A program made the position numbers and the translations under genes. Below, one piece after another: positions 13,691 to 25,366 of a stretch of DNA of 64,000 bases. This DNA comes from Cacajao melanocephalus (taxonomy: Eukaryota; Chordata; Mammalia; Primates; Pitheciidae), in contig CAUYLG010041475.1 of assembly GCA_963573385.1 (NCBI GenBank), positions 140,661 to 204,660 on the forward strand. The letters run 5' to 3'. Below the pieces are notes generated by a model. It was not told the origin of the DNA. It saw only the letters and a list, made by a program, of their open reading frames with translations, and searched no databases. Within the stretch, counting starts at the first letter, position 1. Every line of letters begins with the position of its first letter.

Positions 13691-14544
13691 TTGTAAATGT
13701 CCCTTAATTGAAATTTGTCTGATGTCTTTTTCATGCTTAGGCTTGGGTATGGGCTTTGGAAGGCAGACCACCGAAAGTGCCATTCTCATCTTGTCATATC
13801 AAGAGTACATATTTTCAGCTCATCCTTGTAGATACTGACCTCAGTCACCTGACTTAAATAGTGTTCATCAGTTCCTCCACTGTAAAGTTGCTCTTTTCCC
13901 TCCTTTCACACTGTACTCTTTCTAAGGAAGTTACTATGCTCAGCCCACACTAGCTTAACAGGTGAATATCTATATAAATTATTTGAATTCTTCTAAATGG
14001 GATACTTGCCTCCTTCTTTAATCAAGCTGGCAAATCCTGCTCTACAATTCTTACGTCTGAAAGAGTTGCATGGTAAGGTGTGAAATCCGGCAGGATGAGA
14101 TGGAGTCATAGAAAGGTCAGGTTAATTCATAGAAGTAGTTAAGAAAAAGTGAGTGCTGTGCCTCTATAGTAGTGGAGGAAGGGACCATAAGAAAATAAAG
14201 TAGCCCTCCACCAAGTGATTAATTACCCTTAAAGAACCAGTGAAGTTCGTTGCAAAGTACAGAGGACAGAGGAGTATGGTAGTAAATTCCAAGTGTGAAC
14301 TTCAGTATAGACATTATAATTACAGAAAGGCGAGTAAACCTAGAAAGGGGAAAACTACTATCAGTGAGCTTATATTCCAAGCATTTCTTGGACATGACAT
14401 CATTTCCCTCCCCCGTAGATATGAAAACTGCCATTTAACATGTCATTTTATTCCCAAAGAGGGTCATGCGGATACGTCTTTTTGAATTAGGTTGGGTTTT
14501 GTTTAACCTTTGAAATTGAGGCAGCTTTGAAAAAATGAAGAGTC

Positions 14545-14844
14545 GGCCAGGTGCGGTGGCTCATACCTGTAATCCTAGCACTTTGGGAGGCTGAGGTGGG
14601 AGGATCTGTTGAGTTCAGGAGCTTGAGACCAGCCTGGGTAACGTGGAAAACCCCATCTGTACAAAGAATATAAAAAATTAACTGGGTGTGGTGGCATGCG
14701 ACTGTAGTCTGTTACAGGCGCACTTCAGCCTAGGAGGCTGAAGCTGGAGGAGCGCTTCAGCCCAGGAGGTTAAGGCTGCACCACTGCATTCCAGCATGGG
14801 CAGCAGAGTGAGACACTGTCTCATGATAAAATAAAAAATAAATG
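14545..14844 (+). mobile_element. Old Alu ending 84 bp before the FOXO3 coding exon
   Basis: Starts GGCCAGGTGCGGTGGCTC and ends in ATAAAATAAAAAATAAATG. Several changes and a disturbed centre indicate age. It lies directly upstream of the acceptor region of the coding exon. Confidence 0.93.
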
Positions 14845-14900
14845 AGGCGTTTGGTTTACTGTATCTTCTGGGTGCTCTATTTTGGACCATTCTGGTTCAT

Positions 14901-14930
14901 ACTCTGTATTTTCTCTTCTTCCTGCAGAAC
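14901..14930 (+). promoter_or_regulatory. FOXO3: 3' splice acceptor of the large FOXO3 coding exon
   Basis: A pyrimidine-rich tract (TTTTCTCTTCTTCCTGCAG, ending 14927) precedes AAC, codon 208. This is a strong acceptor. The reading frame stays open upstream only for a few codons, and protein homology to FOXO proteins starts exactly at the junction. Confidence 0.95.
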
Positions 14931-16328
14931 TCCATCCGACACAACCTGTCACTGCATAGTCGATTCATGCGAGTCCAGAATGAGGGGACTGGCAAGAGCT
15001 CTTGGTGGATCATCAACCCTGATGGGGGGAAAAGCGGAAAGGCCCCCCGGCGGCGAGCAGTCTCCATGGACAACAGCAACAAGTATACCAAGAGCCGTGG
15101 CCGCGCAGCCAAGAAGAAGGCAGCCCTGCAGACAGCCCCCGAATCAGCTGACGACAGTCCCTCCCAGCTCTCCAAGTGGCCTGGCAGCCCCACGTCACGC
15201 AGCAGTGATGAGCTGGATGCGTGGACAGACTTCCGTTCACGCACCAATTCCAACGCCAGCACAGTCAGTGGCCGCCTGTCGCCCATCATGGCAAGCACAG
15301 AGTTAGATGAAGTCCAGGACGACGATGCGCCTCTCTCACCCATGCTCTACAGCAGCTCAGCCAGCCTGTCACCTTCAGTAAGCAAGCCATGCACGGTGGA
15401 ACTGCCGCGGCTGACTGATATGACAGGCACCATGAATCTGAATGATGGGCTGACTGAAAACCTCATGGACGACCTGCTGGATAACATCACGCTCCCGCCA
15501 TCCCAGCCATCGCCCACTGGGGGGCTCATGCAGCGGAGCTCTAGCTTCCCATACACCACCAAGGGCTCAGGCCTGGGCTCCCCAACCAGCTCCTTTAACA
15601 GCACGGTGTTTGGACCTTCGTCTCTGAACTCCCTGCGCCAGTCTCCCATGCAGACCATCCAAGAGAACAAACCAGCTACCTTCTCTTCCATGTCACACTA
15701 TGGTAACCAGACACTCCAAGACCTGCTCACTTCGGACTCACTTAGCCACAGCGATGTCATGATGACACAGTCGGACCCCTTGATGTCTCAGGCCAGCACC
15801 GCTGTGTCTGCCCAGAATTCCCGCCGGAACGTGATGCTTCGCAATGACCCGATGATGTCCTTTGCTGCCCAGCCTAACCAGGGAAGTTTGGTCAATCAGA
15901 ACTTGCTCCACCACCAGCACCAAACCCAGGGCGCTCTTGGTGGCAGCCGTGCCTTGTCGAATTCTGTCAGCAACATGGGCTTGAGTGAGTCCAGCAGCCT
16001 TGGGTCAGCCAAACACCAGCAGCAGTCTCCTGTCAGCCAGTCTATGCAAACCCTCTCGGACTCTCTCTCAGGCTCCTCGTTGTACTCAACTAGTGCAAAC
16101 CTGCCCGTCATGGGCCATGAGAAGTTCCCCAGCGACTTGGACCTGGACATGTTCAATGGGAGCTTGGAATGTGACATGGAGTCCATTATCCGTAGTGAAC
16201 TCATGGATGCTGATGGGTTGGATTTTAACTTTGATTCCCTCATCTCCACACAGAATGTTGTTGGTTTGAACGTGGGGAACTTCACTGGTGCTAAGCAGGC
16301 CTCATCTCAGAGCTGGGTGCCAGGCTGA
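14928..16328 (+). CDS. FOXO3: FOXO3 second coding exon, residues 208-673 (C-terminal 466 residues and stop)
   Basis: Forkhead box O3 transcription factor, acting in the nucleus on stress-resistance, apoptosis and autophagy genes and held in the cytoplasm by 14-3-3 after AKT phosphorylation. The exon opens in phase 0 after an AG acceptor with [10 protein letters not shown], recognition helix 3 of the forkhead domain (H212 at 14940), then the wing GTGKSSWW. A basic [12 protein letters not shown], contains AKT site S253 (15063). RSRTNS contains S315 (15249). The leucine-rich [14 protein letters not shown] is residues 386-396. S413 (15543) and S626 (16182) are reported AMPK sites and S644 (16236) the IKK site. 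An LQDLL motif is at residue 470, and the acidic activation region with MESIIRSEL is near residues 624-645. Stop TGA is 16326-16328. Total length fits the 673-residue protein if 207 residues come from the upstream exon, which is outside this window. No frameshift seen. The intron-containing context excludes the processed copy FOXO3B. Confidence 0.98.
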   Translation, partial: NSIRHNLSLHSRFMRVQNEGTGKSSWWIINPDGGKSGKAPRRRAVSMDNSNKYTKSRGRAAKKKAALQTAPESADDSPSQLSKWPGSPTSRSSDELDAWTDFRSRTNSNASTVSGRLSPIMASTELDEVQDDDAPLSPMLYSSSASLSPSVSKPCTVELPRLTDMTGTMNLNDGLTENLMDDLLDNITLPPSQPSPTGGLMQRSSSFPYTTKGSGLGSPTSSFNSTVFGPSSLNSLRQSPMQTIQENKPATFSSMSHYGNQTLQDLLTSDSLSHSDVMMTQSDPLMSQASTAVSAQNSRRNVMLRNDPMMSFAAQPNQGSLVNQNLLHHQHQTQGALGGSRALSNSVSNMGLSESSSLGSAKHQQQSPVSQSMQTLSDSLSGSSLYSTSANLPVMGHEKFPSDLDLDMFNGSLECDMESIIRSELMDADGLDFNFDSLISTQNVVGLNVGNFTGAKQASSQSWVPG

Positions 16329-16362
16329 AGGATCACTGAGGAAGGGGAAGTGGGCAAAGCAG
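16329..16362 (+). other. FOXO3: Proximal 3' UTR of FOXO3 on the coding exon
   Basis: The 34 nt between the stop codon and the splice donor. Because this is less than about 50 nt, the last exon junction should not trigger nonsense-mediated decay. Confidence 0.88.
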
Positions 16363-16368
16363 GTCAGT
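16360..16368 (+). promoter_or_regulatory. FOXO3: 5' splice donor just after the FOXO3 stop codon
   Basis: CAG followed by GTCAGT at 16363-16368. Position +3 is C rather than the usual purine, so the donor is somewhat below consensus. It is chosen because FOXO3 mRNA continues with the segment starting at 31339. It leaves 34 nt of 3' UTR on this exon. Confidence 0.85.
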
Positions 16369-17010
16369 GCCCAATGCTATGGCATAAAAATAACAATATG
16401 GGGATGAGGGGGGATCCCTGAGGGAGCCTGTCTTCTCTTTACTTTGAACTTTATTCGACATTGAGAACCACGGAGCAGTGGTACACACAGCATGGCTCCC
16501 AGCCAGTTCCATCTCAGTTTTACCTACAAACCAAATAGGGCTGTCAGGTGCCCCTCCCCACAGTTTGCTGATGGTTCAGAAATTTACTGCTAGTGAAAAG
16601 AACACGCACACATTGAGAGATCACCTTCTTCTTTTGCATCCAGTTGTCCTCACTGACCTGTGAAACAGGTTGCCCTGCTTGATGGGTGGATGAGAATAGA
16701 AGAGAAGGAGAGGCATGGGAAGTTTGGGTCATACTTCAGTGTTAAGGATCCCAGCCAAAGGGCTTTCCTAGAAAGACCTCCGGTCTATCACCGCGTTTTG
16801 TCAATCTTCAGTATTACAGTTTCTTCATCTTTTTTTCCTAGTAAAGTAATGATTTGCAGGTACTTCTAATTTACCTGCAGAATATGTATTCTAGACTCTT
16901 TCATACGTGAGTATTTCTAACATAAGCAAAATCTGTTAATTATTCTTCATCTTAGTACTAAGCATCTATATTGGCTGGCACTTAACAGCTAAGCCTTTAA
17001 CAAAGTAAGA

Positions 17011-17302
17011 GGCCAGGCTCAGTGTCTCATGCCTATAATCCCAAAACTATGGGAGACTGAAGCAAGAATTGCTTGAGGCCAGGAGTCAGAGACCAGCATG
17101 GGCAACATAGCAAGACTCTGTCTCTACAGAAAATTAAAAAACTTAGCTGGGCATGGTGGCACACACCTGTAGCACCAGCTTCTCAGGAGAATCCCTTGAG
17201 CCCAGAAGTTTGAGGCTGCAGTGAGCTGTGATCGTGCTACTGCACTCCATCCTGGGCAGTAGAGCAAGAACCTATCTCTTAGGAAAAAAAAAAAAAAAAA
17301 AA
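17011..17302 (+). mobile_element. Alu downstream of the FOXO3 coding exon
   Basis: Starts GGCCAGGCTCAGTGTCTC, with both monomers and a 19-nt A tail ending at 17302. It is the first Alu after the coding exon. Confidence 0.94.
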
Positions 17303-17514
17303 GGCCAAAAAATTAAGTGAAAAATACAGGTGTTTGTTTGAGCGAGAACTTACTCATGTGCTTCTGCTTGTTCCCCAAACTATAAATGATGTCAGCAGTT
17401 TTCAAACATAGAGTGACACAGGTTGTGAATGGTGATGGAGATTTTTTTAAATTGTAGCATTTTAATGTTCTTGGAACCACCAAGATCAGGCGGTGTAATG
17501 TGGTAAGAAAAGCA

Positions 17515-17710
17515 TTTGATTGAAATCAGGGATTGAGGTTCAGGCCCACTTCCACCACTTTCTTGCTACCACTATGGGGTGTGTCTTAGGTCTCTGAGTC
17601 TCAATTTCCAGTTTTGCAAAATGAGGATAATAGCCCCTATTACTTCACAGGGTTATTACAAGAATCAAATGCGCTAAAGCATGTGAAAGTGCTTTGAAAA
17701 CTGCAGTGGG
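17515..17710 (+). mobile_element. MIR
   Basis: Clear MIR order: CTTTCTTGCTACCACTATGG, CTCTGAGTCTCAATTTCC, CAAAATGAGGATAATAGC and CAGGGTTATTACAAG. Confidence 0.85.
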
Positions 17711-17744
17711 CTGAAATATGTAACATGCAACTAGGTGTACTGAC

Positions 17745-17835
17745 AGCTGGGCAGGCAGGTAGCCCAGAGAGGTTAAGTAGTTTGCCCAAGGTTACAGAGC
17801 TAGATACATTTATTAAATGGCTTGAACCCCCATAG
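17745..17835 (-). mobile_element. MIR fragment, antisense
   Basis: CAGAGAGGTTAAGTAGTTTG then CCCAAGGTTACAGAGCTAG is the antisense MIR core. It ends just before the exon-like segment at 17858. Confidence 0.7.
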
Positions 17836-17857
17836 TAGTTCTTCCTTATCTCTCTAG

Positions 17858-17987
17858 CTGGTTAAAAAAAAGCGGGGGACGGGGGAAGTTCTCTGAACTG
17901 GAATCAAAATGGCAGATGATAGACAAGGTTTCCCTAAAAACCGTCCTCCTCAAGAAGTAGATGAACACTGGGATCTTCTGCCAACAG
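17858..17987 (+). other. Exon-like segment in the 3'-UTR intron
   Basis: A pyrimidine-rich acceptor (CTTCCTTATCTCTCTAG, ending 17857) and a possible donor (ACAG then GTTTGC at 17988) enclose 130 nt. Inside, an ATG at 17909-17911 opens a frame of 35 codons that starts MADDRQ, has a coding-like composition, and ends at TAA 18014-18016, past the donor. I do not recognise the peptide. The acceptor lies just after an antisense MIR, a common route to exonisation. It could equally be chance or a remnant of a retrocopy. Confidence 0.3.
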
Positions 17988-18432
17988 GTTTGCACCCCTC
18001 ACCACCCCGATGTTAACGGGTTCTGTTCTGTGCCCAGCCCTTTTGTTCTGTTTTGTTTTAGTCTCAGCAAGCTACTTACAGCCTTCTTTAAGTGGCGTAA
18101 AAAGCAAGGGAATTCAAAGCCATAAAAACGAGCCTTGTTTAACCCTCTGCCATGATGAAGGACTTACAAGGGTCTCCTATGGTGAGCTCACTCCAGCCCA
18201 TGGGTAGTTGCTGAAAGGGTAATGTTAAGAGTGTTGTGATGCTAAAGCCTCTCAACTTCTCAGGCATAAGGAACCCCTGATGGAACTCAGATATCTGATT
18301 TCAGTCATTTAGTAGCCCTTGAGATGGTGAAAAGACTGTAATGGAAGCTAAGTAGGGTGACAGTACTTCTATGCCTGCCAGTTCAGTGCCATACCAGAAC
18401 CTGGGCTGGTGGAGATTTGACTTTAGAAATGT

Positions 18433-18550
18433 AGATATTTGGCCTTTAGAAGACTAGTTTGTCTTCCTTTAAGGAGAAGATTATGAAAGATTTGTCCTTA
18501 GACTTTAGATATTTGAGTTTTAAAAGAATAAATGGTTTGTCTTCCTTTAA
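18433..18550. repeat. Imperfect tandem duplication, about 76 bp
   Basis: AGATATTTGGCCTTTAGAAG at 18433 and AGATATTTGAGTTTTAAAAG at 18507 begin two related copies, each followed by GTTTGTCTTCCTTTAA. The offset is 74 bp at the start and 78 bp at the end. Confidence 0.6.
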
Positions 18551-21225
18551 AAATAGGCTTTTAAAGACACAAGGAAGTTTTAATTTGGGTGTAATTGTGA
18601 GGAGACCACTTTATAGTTCATTGGAAAAAGATGTGTTCAGAAGAAAATATATCCGTTTTTGTCTAATTTTTCAAGTGTTGGTTTCCCTTTTGGTTGAATA
18701 GCAGATCTTTCTCGTACATGTGTAATTCTAAAGGGTTGTACAAAAATTATTAAGGGAGATTTAAAGTTTATCTGGTGAGCTATGATTATTGATGATAATA
18801 ATAAATTACCATATTTGGTATAACGCATTTCATTATTATAGCCTGCTGGAGCCTTAGAGTTGTCATTGCCTAAGAATATTTTGGGGGAGTTTGTTTTGAG
18901 AAGCTAAAAATGAAATGTCACCAGATTTTCCTGAAAGTAGACTGTCTCAGTATGACCACAGATCGTTTAAAGAACTGTCCAAAGGACAGTGGGGGCTGTG
19001 AGGGGATCTGGTTTAGGATTTCCATGTTTGCCTTGGAATCCATTGTTCCCTTCAGCAGCCAGGAGCACATGCAACCTGAAGTGTATTTTTTACATTTAAA
19101 GTTAACTGTGACTGTCACTTCATTGAAGACTCTCCTAAATTCACGGAACAGGCTGAGGTCAGACTCTGACACTTCACTTCTCTCCAGTTAAGTGCCCCAG
19201 CTTCCCAGAGTTCCTCTCTAATAACTTTCTTGGTTTGGTGACGACTTAGTGTTTCTCCAGACTGACTTCCTGGCTTGCTCACAGAAGGTCATGTGACGCT
19301 GAATCTGAGCCTTCTTGTGTTAATGGAGCAGTCTGCTCAGTTGACAGGCAGTCTTCTGAGGAGCTGTGGCAAGATGCCTCTCTGGAGGGCTGGGTGTTTC
19401 GCACGTGTCATTCATTTTAGACCACGTGTAGAATCCTTTGACCCTTAGATCTATCTTGAAAAGAAAAAAATAGCCATACTTTTTTGGAGGGCTGGCTGCC
19501 GGGTTGTGAAGGGCATTGTCTTCATACAGCTTGGTGCACATGCTTACAATTGGTGGCAGAGAGATGACCAGGAGCTGGTGTGGTGGCTGCAAGCTCAAAC
19601 TTCCAGTCAGCCCTCTTGAGTTTGACAGGTGTCCTCTCTGAGGGAAAGCAGCTTCAGTCTCACCTTACATTTGATGTCAGAGATGCCTGCATTCACAAAC
19701 CCTTTTATTCATCTTCATTTTTTTGACGTTTGGAGACACCGTTAGAGAGCAGCCCAATATTTAGCTTTAAGTACTTTACGGTAAAGATTGGGAAGCATCC
19801 ACCAGCAAAGGCCCAGATGGAGAGAGGAAGGGTAGTTCTCTTCTTGTCTCGGCCACTGGCCACATCACTCAGTCTCTTAGAACATTAGGTTTCTCATTTG
19901 TCAAAAGAAGACAGCCTCATCAAGTTTTAAACTTGCATAGTATGTATCATTTTAAAAACTTGAACCCTAACATCTTGTCTGTAAAATGGACCTGGTGAGG
20001 TGCTATGTTTATGATATGGAACTAGAAAGAAATAGTGGTGTACTAGTATGGAATCAGCAGGCTGCAGTATTGGAAGCCATTTAGAATTTATACATAGGCT
20101 GCTTCCCAAAAGGAATAAATCTTTGATGCTTGCTTGACTGATGTTTCAATGCTATGATTCTAGTATGTGTTTAAAATTTATGTTGGGGATAGGACTAATT
20201 CTAACCGAATACAGGTAATACAGACTATATATAGTGTTTTTTATTGATGTAGATATTTTCTGTTTTAGAGAATGTGACATCTGATAAATATGAATCTGTT
20301 GTGAATTACATGGAGAATATTCTGTTATTTGTACTTGTGACTGTAGTCTTTGGTTATGGTATGCTAGCCTGAAGAATTCTGTGTCTGCAAGGATCTTTAG
20401 TCTTACCTTTTTAAGAAAAGCTGAAAGTCTGAACTGTCATTCAGGGAGAGAATGTTGGGATCTTTTTAGTGTCAATAAACGCAAGAGAAAATTGATACGG
20501 CCATAAAATGGGGTTTTCTTTGCAGAGGCTGGTACGCTCGCTACATACACTATTTTTTCCTGGAAAGCAGTGACATTTAGCATGAAGGCCACTCTTCCTG
20601 GGCCTGTTGGTTTTATAAGATACACCTGTGTTCACCTCAGGCCAGCCTGCTAAGCATGGAGACGGAGCCTGAGTGCTCCTCCTTGAAGCAGTTGTGTTTA
20701 TAAACAGCTTTCTGGAAGGTCTCTTCTGTCCAGAGAGCTCAGGTAGAACATAAATAAACAGGGCGAAAATCACCAGAATCACGACTTATAACTTGGAGTG
20801 TTCATAATGCTTAGCAGCATCTTGTAAACAACATTTTCTGTCAGTAGAGTTTTCCCCCAGGGGCCACCTGTGCTTCTCACAGGCTTACCTTTCTGTATGG
20901 ATATGGGAGAAGGGGGCTTGTTGGGTTCCACTTCTTTGCCATTACTAGAGGTCCTCCGTGACCCTGGTCCAAGTGGGAGAATGTTTGCGGACTGCTTTCT
21001 CTTCCTTGAGTTGGAGACACATATCTACTGAACTTTCATCCCAAGATGGAGATTCTCTACCTTGCAAGAGTCACCACCTGCTTCACCCTTGGTTTCTTGA
21101 TGTGTTCATTGAATTTCAAAGTATTGCTTTCCCAATCCTCCAAATTGTTTTGAAGTTTAAAGTTTCAGAAACTAAAATGAATTTAAAATTTGTTTTGCAA
21201 ATTCGTATTTAGAAGTCCTTTAAGT

Positions 21226-21522
21226 CAGTGTTTCTCAAAAAGTTTCTTGGAATACTAGATCCTCAAGATATTCATAGGTGTGGAATGGAAAATGGATTCT
21301 ATGGTCAAATGAGTTTGAGAAATATCATGTTAAACAAAGACAAATTGGAATATTTCCAACAGAACTTCTCAGAACCTTAAGAGTTAATACACATTGTGAA
21401 CCTTCTAGGGTAGGATATGTTACACAGTGTTTCCTAAATGTGTTTGATATCTTGAATCAAACCCTTTTTCTTCAAGAAACCATAGAACCAGTGTTCTAAG
21501 GAACCCCCTTAAGAAATCCTGT
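21226..21522. mobile_element. hAT-like non-autonomous DNA element
   Basis: Opens CAGTGTTTCTCAAAAAG and closes CCTTAAGAAATCCTG, a degenerate inverted pair. The interior (ATGGTCAAATGAGTTTGAGA) resembles MER-type hAT elements. Family not assigned. Confidence 0.5.
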
Positions 21523-22229
21523 CCTACAGTTTTGCTGAAAGGAATCAGCACCCTCCTTGGAGGCTAGGGCTTTTCTTTGCCCTTCTCCTCCCTTTCTTGC
21601 TGAGTTTTTTGTATGCCTTCTCAGATATCTAGTGTTTCTCAGCTATATCCATACATGGGCTGGCTGCCCTGCGAAGTGGTAGACCTGTGTTGCTAGAAGT
21701 GCTCAAGAAAGGCCTGAAATCATTAAGCACAGTTCATCTATTATCCGCTGGGCACAAGGGACAGAAGTGGGTAAAAAGGGTCCCTCTCTTAAAGAATGCA
21801 TGACCTGGTGGGGAAAGTGGTGGCAGTGGTGATGACAGTTTGTTGTAGAGTCAAAGACTGCCTCACTCACAAGGGTGGAGCAAAGGAGCATGTGGTATGG
21901 CAGCCTGATGTGCCTGGTTTTCTGGGACAACCCTGCATTCAGGGGCTCTAGTCCATTGTCACATGGTCTGTTCCACAAAAACGTAGACCCTACGACTTGA
22001 GGAGCTCCATACTAACAGGTCAGAGTTCAGGCTGAATCCAGATACTGGTGTCTTTTACAAGTTCTTTCTAGAGCTGGTAAGTTCATCATGGTTGAGCAGG
22101 AGCTGCCCACTTTAGCACACTCCCTGGGGCTCTGCTCTGAGGGATCTGTGGATTAAAAAAGCCTCCCCTGCAGCCCACTCCAAGTTAAGTGAGATCCTGT
22201 GGGATGGCAGAGGAGCTGTGGGACTGTAG

Positions 22230-22350
22230 CAGAAGGCCGCCTTTTTCATGGCTGTGTGTCCTGGAGTCAAGTCGCTCATCTCTCTCAGTTTCAGTTTGCT
22301 TATGTATAAAATGAGATTAAAATTAAAAGTTGCCTCACAGAGCTCCAAGG
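22230..22350 (+). mobile_element. Short MIR fragment
   Basis: GTGTGTCCTGGAGTCAAGTC followed by TCAGTTTCAGTTTGCTTATG and AAAATGAGAT fits MIR. It is short and diverged. Confidence 0.5.
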
Positions 22351-23495
22351 ACTAGTTCTGATATGGGCTAATGTCTTTTGGTACCTTTTTAAAAACGTTA
22401 TTTAATGTTTATTGTGATTTAAAACAGCTCCAGAGGTTAATAGTGGAAGTAGGAATCAGCCTCACCAGTCTTAAACTAGGGGCAGAAAGAGTGACTGCTT
22501 TCCAGTGAACTAGACTCAACTGGGTTTCTTTTCATTAATGGATCACAATTACCTGTTGGTGTGAAAACATTTCCAGAGTCAATGTCCCTTAGAAGTCCTT
22601 CTTACCAGTTTGGGTGTACCCACTAGAGAGGCTGTTCTTTTCTACTAGCAAACAGAACTAATGCTGCAGATGGTGTGAGGAGATCTGTGTGTGGTACCCA
22701 CAGAGTGCTCCATTAGCATCTTTAAAGGATTGTCTGAGAACTCCCAGCTGTCTGGCTTCAGCTCTGCTTAACATGGGTGCCCATCGGTGTCCACAGGGGC
22801 TAGCAGCAAGCCCCACTGAAGGAGATGACTCACCCTCCTCTTTTCAGCTGCCTCAGAGCCTCAAGCCTGAGCCTCTCCTGCTGTTGGGAGGAACCTGGCA
22901 ATGCCATCTTTGCCTTCCCACTGCCACTCAGAGAGCTCTCAAGCCACTCAGAGAGATAAAGAGCCGTTGTAGCCCCTCCTGGGGCTGTCTTGGAGCAGAA
23001 AAACTGCCACATAATAGCATGGTGCTGGCAGTAGTCTGGCCTTGGGTGTCCCCAAGGCTGGTGGTTTATCTCTTACTGGTTACTGTGATACAATTTTGGG
23101 GTTCAGAAAAGACAGTCACTGTACCCTTAACATTTCTTCCAGCTCTTAAATTGAGTGAAAACCCAGAAAAAAAAACATAGGCTGTTCTTCTCTAGGTGCT
23201 TCTAAATAAGCAGCAACCAGGCCTGGGACTAAAATACACCGCCCTGTGGAGCCACTGGACACTGGGATGCAGGTCTTTTGTTTCTTTCTTGCTCCATGAT
23301 AGATGTGGACCTTAGTTTGTAATTTTAGGTTGACTTTGTTTTTAATAACCTACTTTTTGCTAAAATCCATGGCATTCATTTATTAAAGAATAGGATCACT
23401 TAGTCATGAAGTCTCAGAGGGTAATTCCAGTGTTTCTGAAGGCTGAAACTATAATTGACAGTCTTGGTTTGATTGAAGGTTTGGATGTCAGTGTG

Positions 23496-23558
23496 TCTCC
23501 TCTCTCTTCCTCCCTTCCTCTCCCTCTCCCTTCCCTCTTCTTTTTCCTCTTTCTCTCT
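23496..23558. repeat. Polypyrimidine (CT-rich) tract
   Basis: About 60 nt of nearly pure C and T (runs of CTCTCTCTTCC and CCCTTCC). Confidence 0.85.
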
Positions 23559-23592
23559 GATGAAAAAAGCCTGAGCTATAAGGTTGTGGGCC

Positions 23593-23612
23593 TTTTTTTT
23601 TTTTTTTTTTTT
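23593..23612. repeat. T20 homopolymer
   Basis: Twenty consecutive T on the + strand, not followed by Alu sequence, so not an Alu tail. Confidence 0.85.
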
Positions 23613-25079
23613 AACATATTTGTGTCTGTGTGGAGTGTTTGACTTGATTCCTCAGGGGAAATCAGTGACCAAGAAGAGAAGGCCAGAGGTAGGAGTCCAA
23701 GAGTTCTGAGCTCTTAATTTCCGCTAGGCCTTCATTAGTGTATATGTCACTGTAATTAATTGGAGCTTTCATTGGTCATTTGTTCAAAAAGATCAGACAG
23801 CAATACAGCCCAACATAGTTAGAAGGAATCAGAAAGTATCTTGACTGATAGACTGTTAGAAGATGGCCCTAATGTTTACCTGAAAATGCTACCTGCCCAC
23901 CAAGTAACTCAAGCTGAAGCACTCCCTGCTCCGCCTGCCAGTTTCTACTCAGACTGCCCTGATGGCTGGGAGGCAGCCCTGGCTGGCACTTAAACTGCGG
24001 TGCAAGTGCAGGCCACACTGTGAGAAGAGTGCCACCGGGCCACACACGCAGAACCCCCTCACTACTGGAATCTGCACACCTGACCAGATGACCAGCCTCA
24101 GGACGCTTGTTTGTCTTGGTCGTGGAGCCACCCTGGAGTCCCTCTCAGTTCCCTCTTGGTTTCCTTCCTCTGTTGCACTGGTGTGATGGTGGTTTCTTGG
24201 CCACCATCTGTGTCACCTGCCTGTTCTGGTCATACCTTACAGGTGGTTTGGACTATTTGTAGAACTCAACGAGCTGATTCTGTTTCCAGTTTCAGAATCA
24301 CTTGGAAAAGTTAGATTGTCTCTCAAAATCCTGTATATCTAAAGCAGGAAAAGAGGACTTTAAAGACCTTCCCTCCAGTACCTGGTAGCTAAACCCTGAG
24401 ATGGGCTGGCAATTACACCTGCACTTCGACCTACCCTCCAGGGATCTAGGGCATCCCAGCCTGCATACTCCTATTATGCATGCCTGCCCTGCCCCCTACA
24501 TACACACATCCCAGTAAATGCTGTTGAAGAGTCATACAGGATAGGGTCACACCCAGCAAACATAAACATTGTGATATGCAGGTCATGGTTGATGGCTCTA
24601 AACATTTCTTCCTGTACTACAGTTCTCTTTTGTTTTTAAATGGTGAATCACTTTACTGACAGCAACTTGAGACTTAGAGTAGTAAGACTTTTAATTTGGA
24701 GGCTGGTGATGAGGATATGTATGGTGGGATGTACAGAAAGGATGGGAGAAGATAAACTTTTTATTAAATACTTGAGAATTAGTGGAATGTTAAAATTGTG
24801 ACTTGTATTGATTTCATCTGTAAGAAATAGGAGTTTTAGAAATTTAATGATTGAAAACCATCCTTTTCACAAAAGGTGTTACAAATCCTAGGTCATATCC
24901 CACAGGCAGTAGGTTCTGCCTAGACTCAGACTAACTCTTGGCAAATATGAATAGGTCATGGAAGCAGTTGCAATGAAGGATGCTAAGTGTTTGAGTTGGC
25001 AAAGAGGAAGAGAGGGTTCTTCCAGGAGGATGATTCTTTGATTGATTTAGCCAACATTTATTGTGCATCCATTTCGTAC

Positions 25080-25366
<287 letters not shown>

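Larger units (their letters stand above)
14928..16362 (+). ncRNA. circFOXO3: Body of circFOXO3 (single-exon circular RNA)
   Basis: The exon between the acceptor at 14927/14928 and the donor at 16362/16363 is 1435 nt. That matches the length I recall for circ-Foxo3, a circular RNA made by back-splicing of this exon and reported to bind CDK2 and p21. The sequence shows the exon and its splice sites; circularisation is established knowledge, not visible here. Alu copies in opposite orientations lie on either side of the exon (see findings). Confidence 0.7.

Noticed and set aside
14897..15343. 148-codon antisense frame over the FOXO3 exon
   Set aside because: A shadow of the GC-rich coding strand; no family similarity.
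15896..16285. 129-codon antisense frame over the FOXO3 exon
   Set aside because: Also a shadow of FOXO3 codons on the other strand.
14928..16328. Possibility that this is the processed copy FOXO3B
   Set aside because: The exon has intact splice sites and long introns on both sides, and the 3' UTR is separated by 15 kb. A processed copy would be intronless.
22689..23180. 163-codon frame in the 3'-UTR intron
   Set aside because: No recognisable domain, no splice or promoter context, and the composition fits its C-rich DNA. It lies in the intron of an expressed gene and is best explained by chance.
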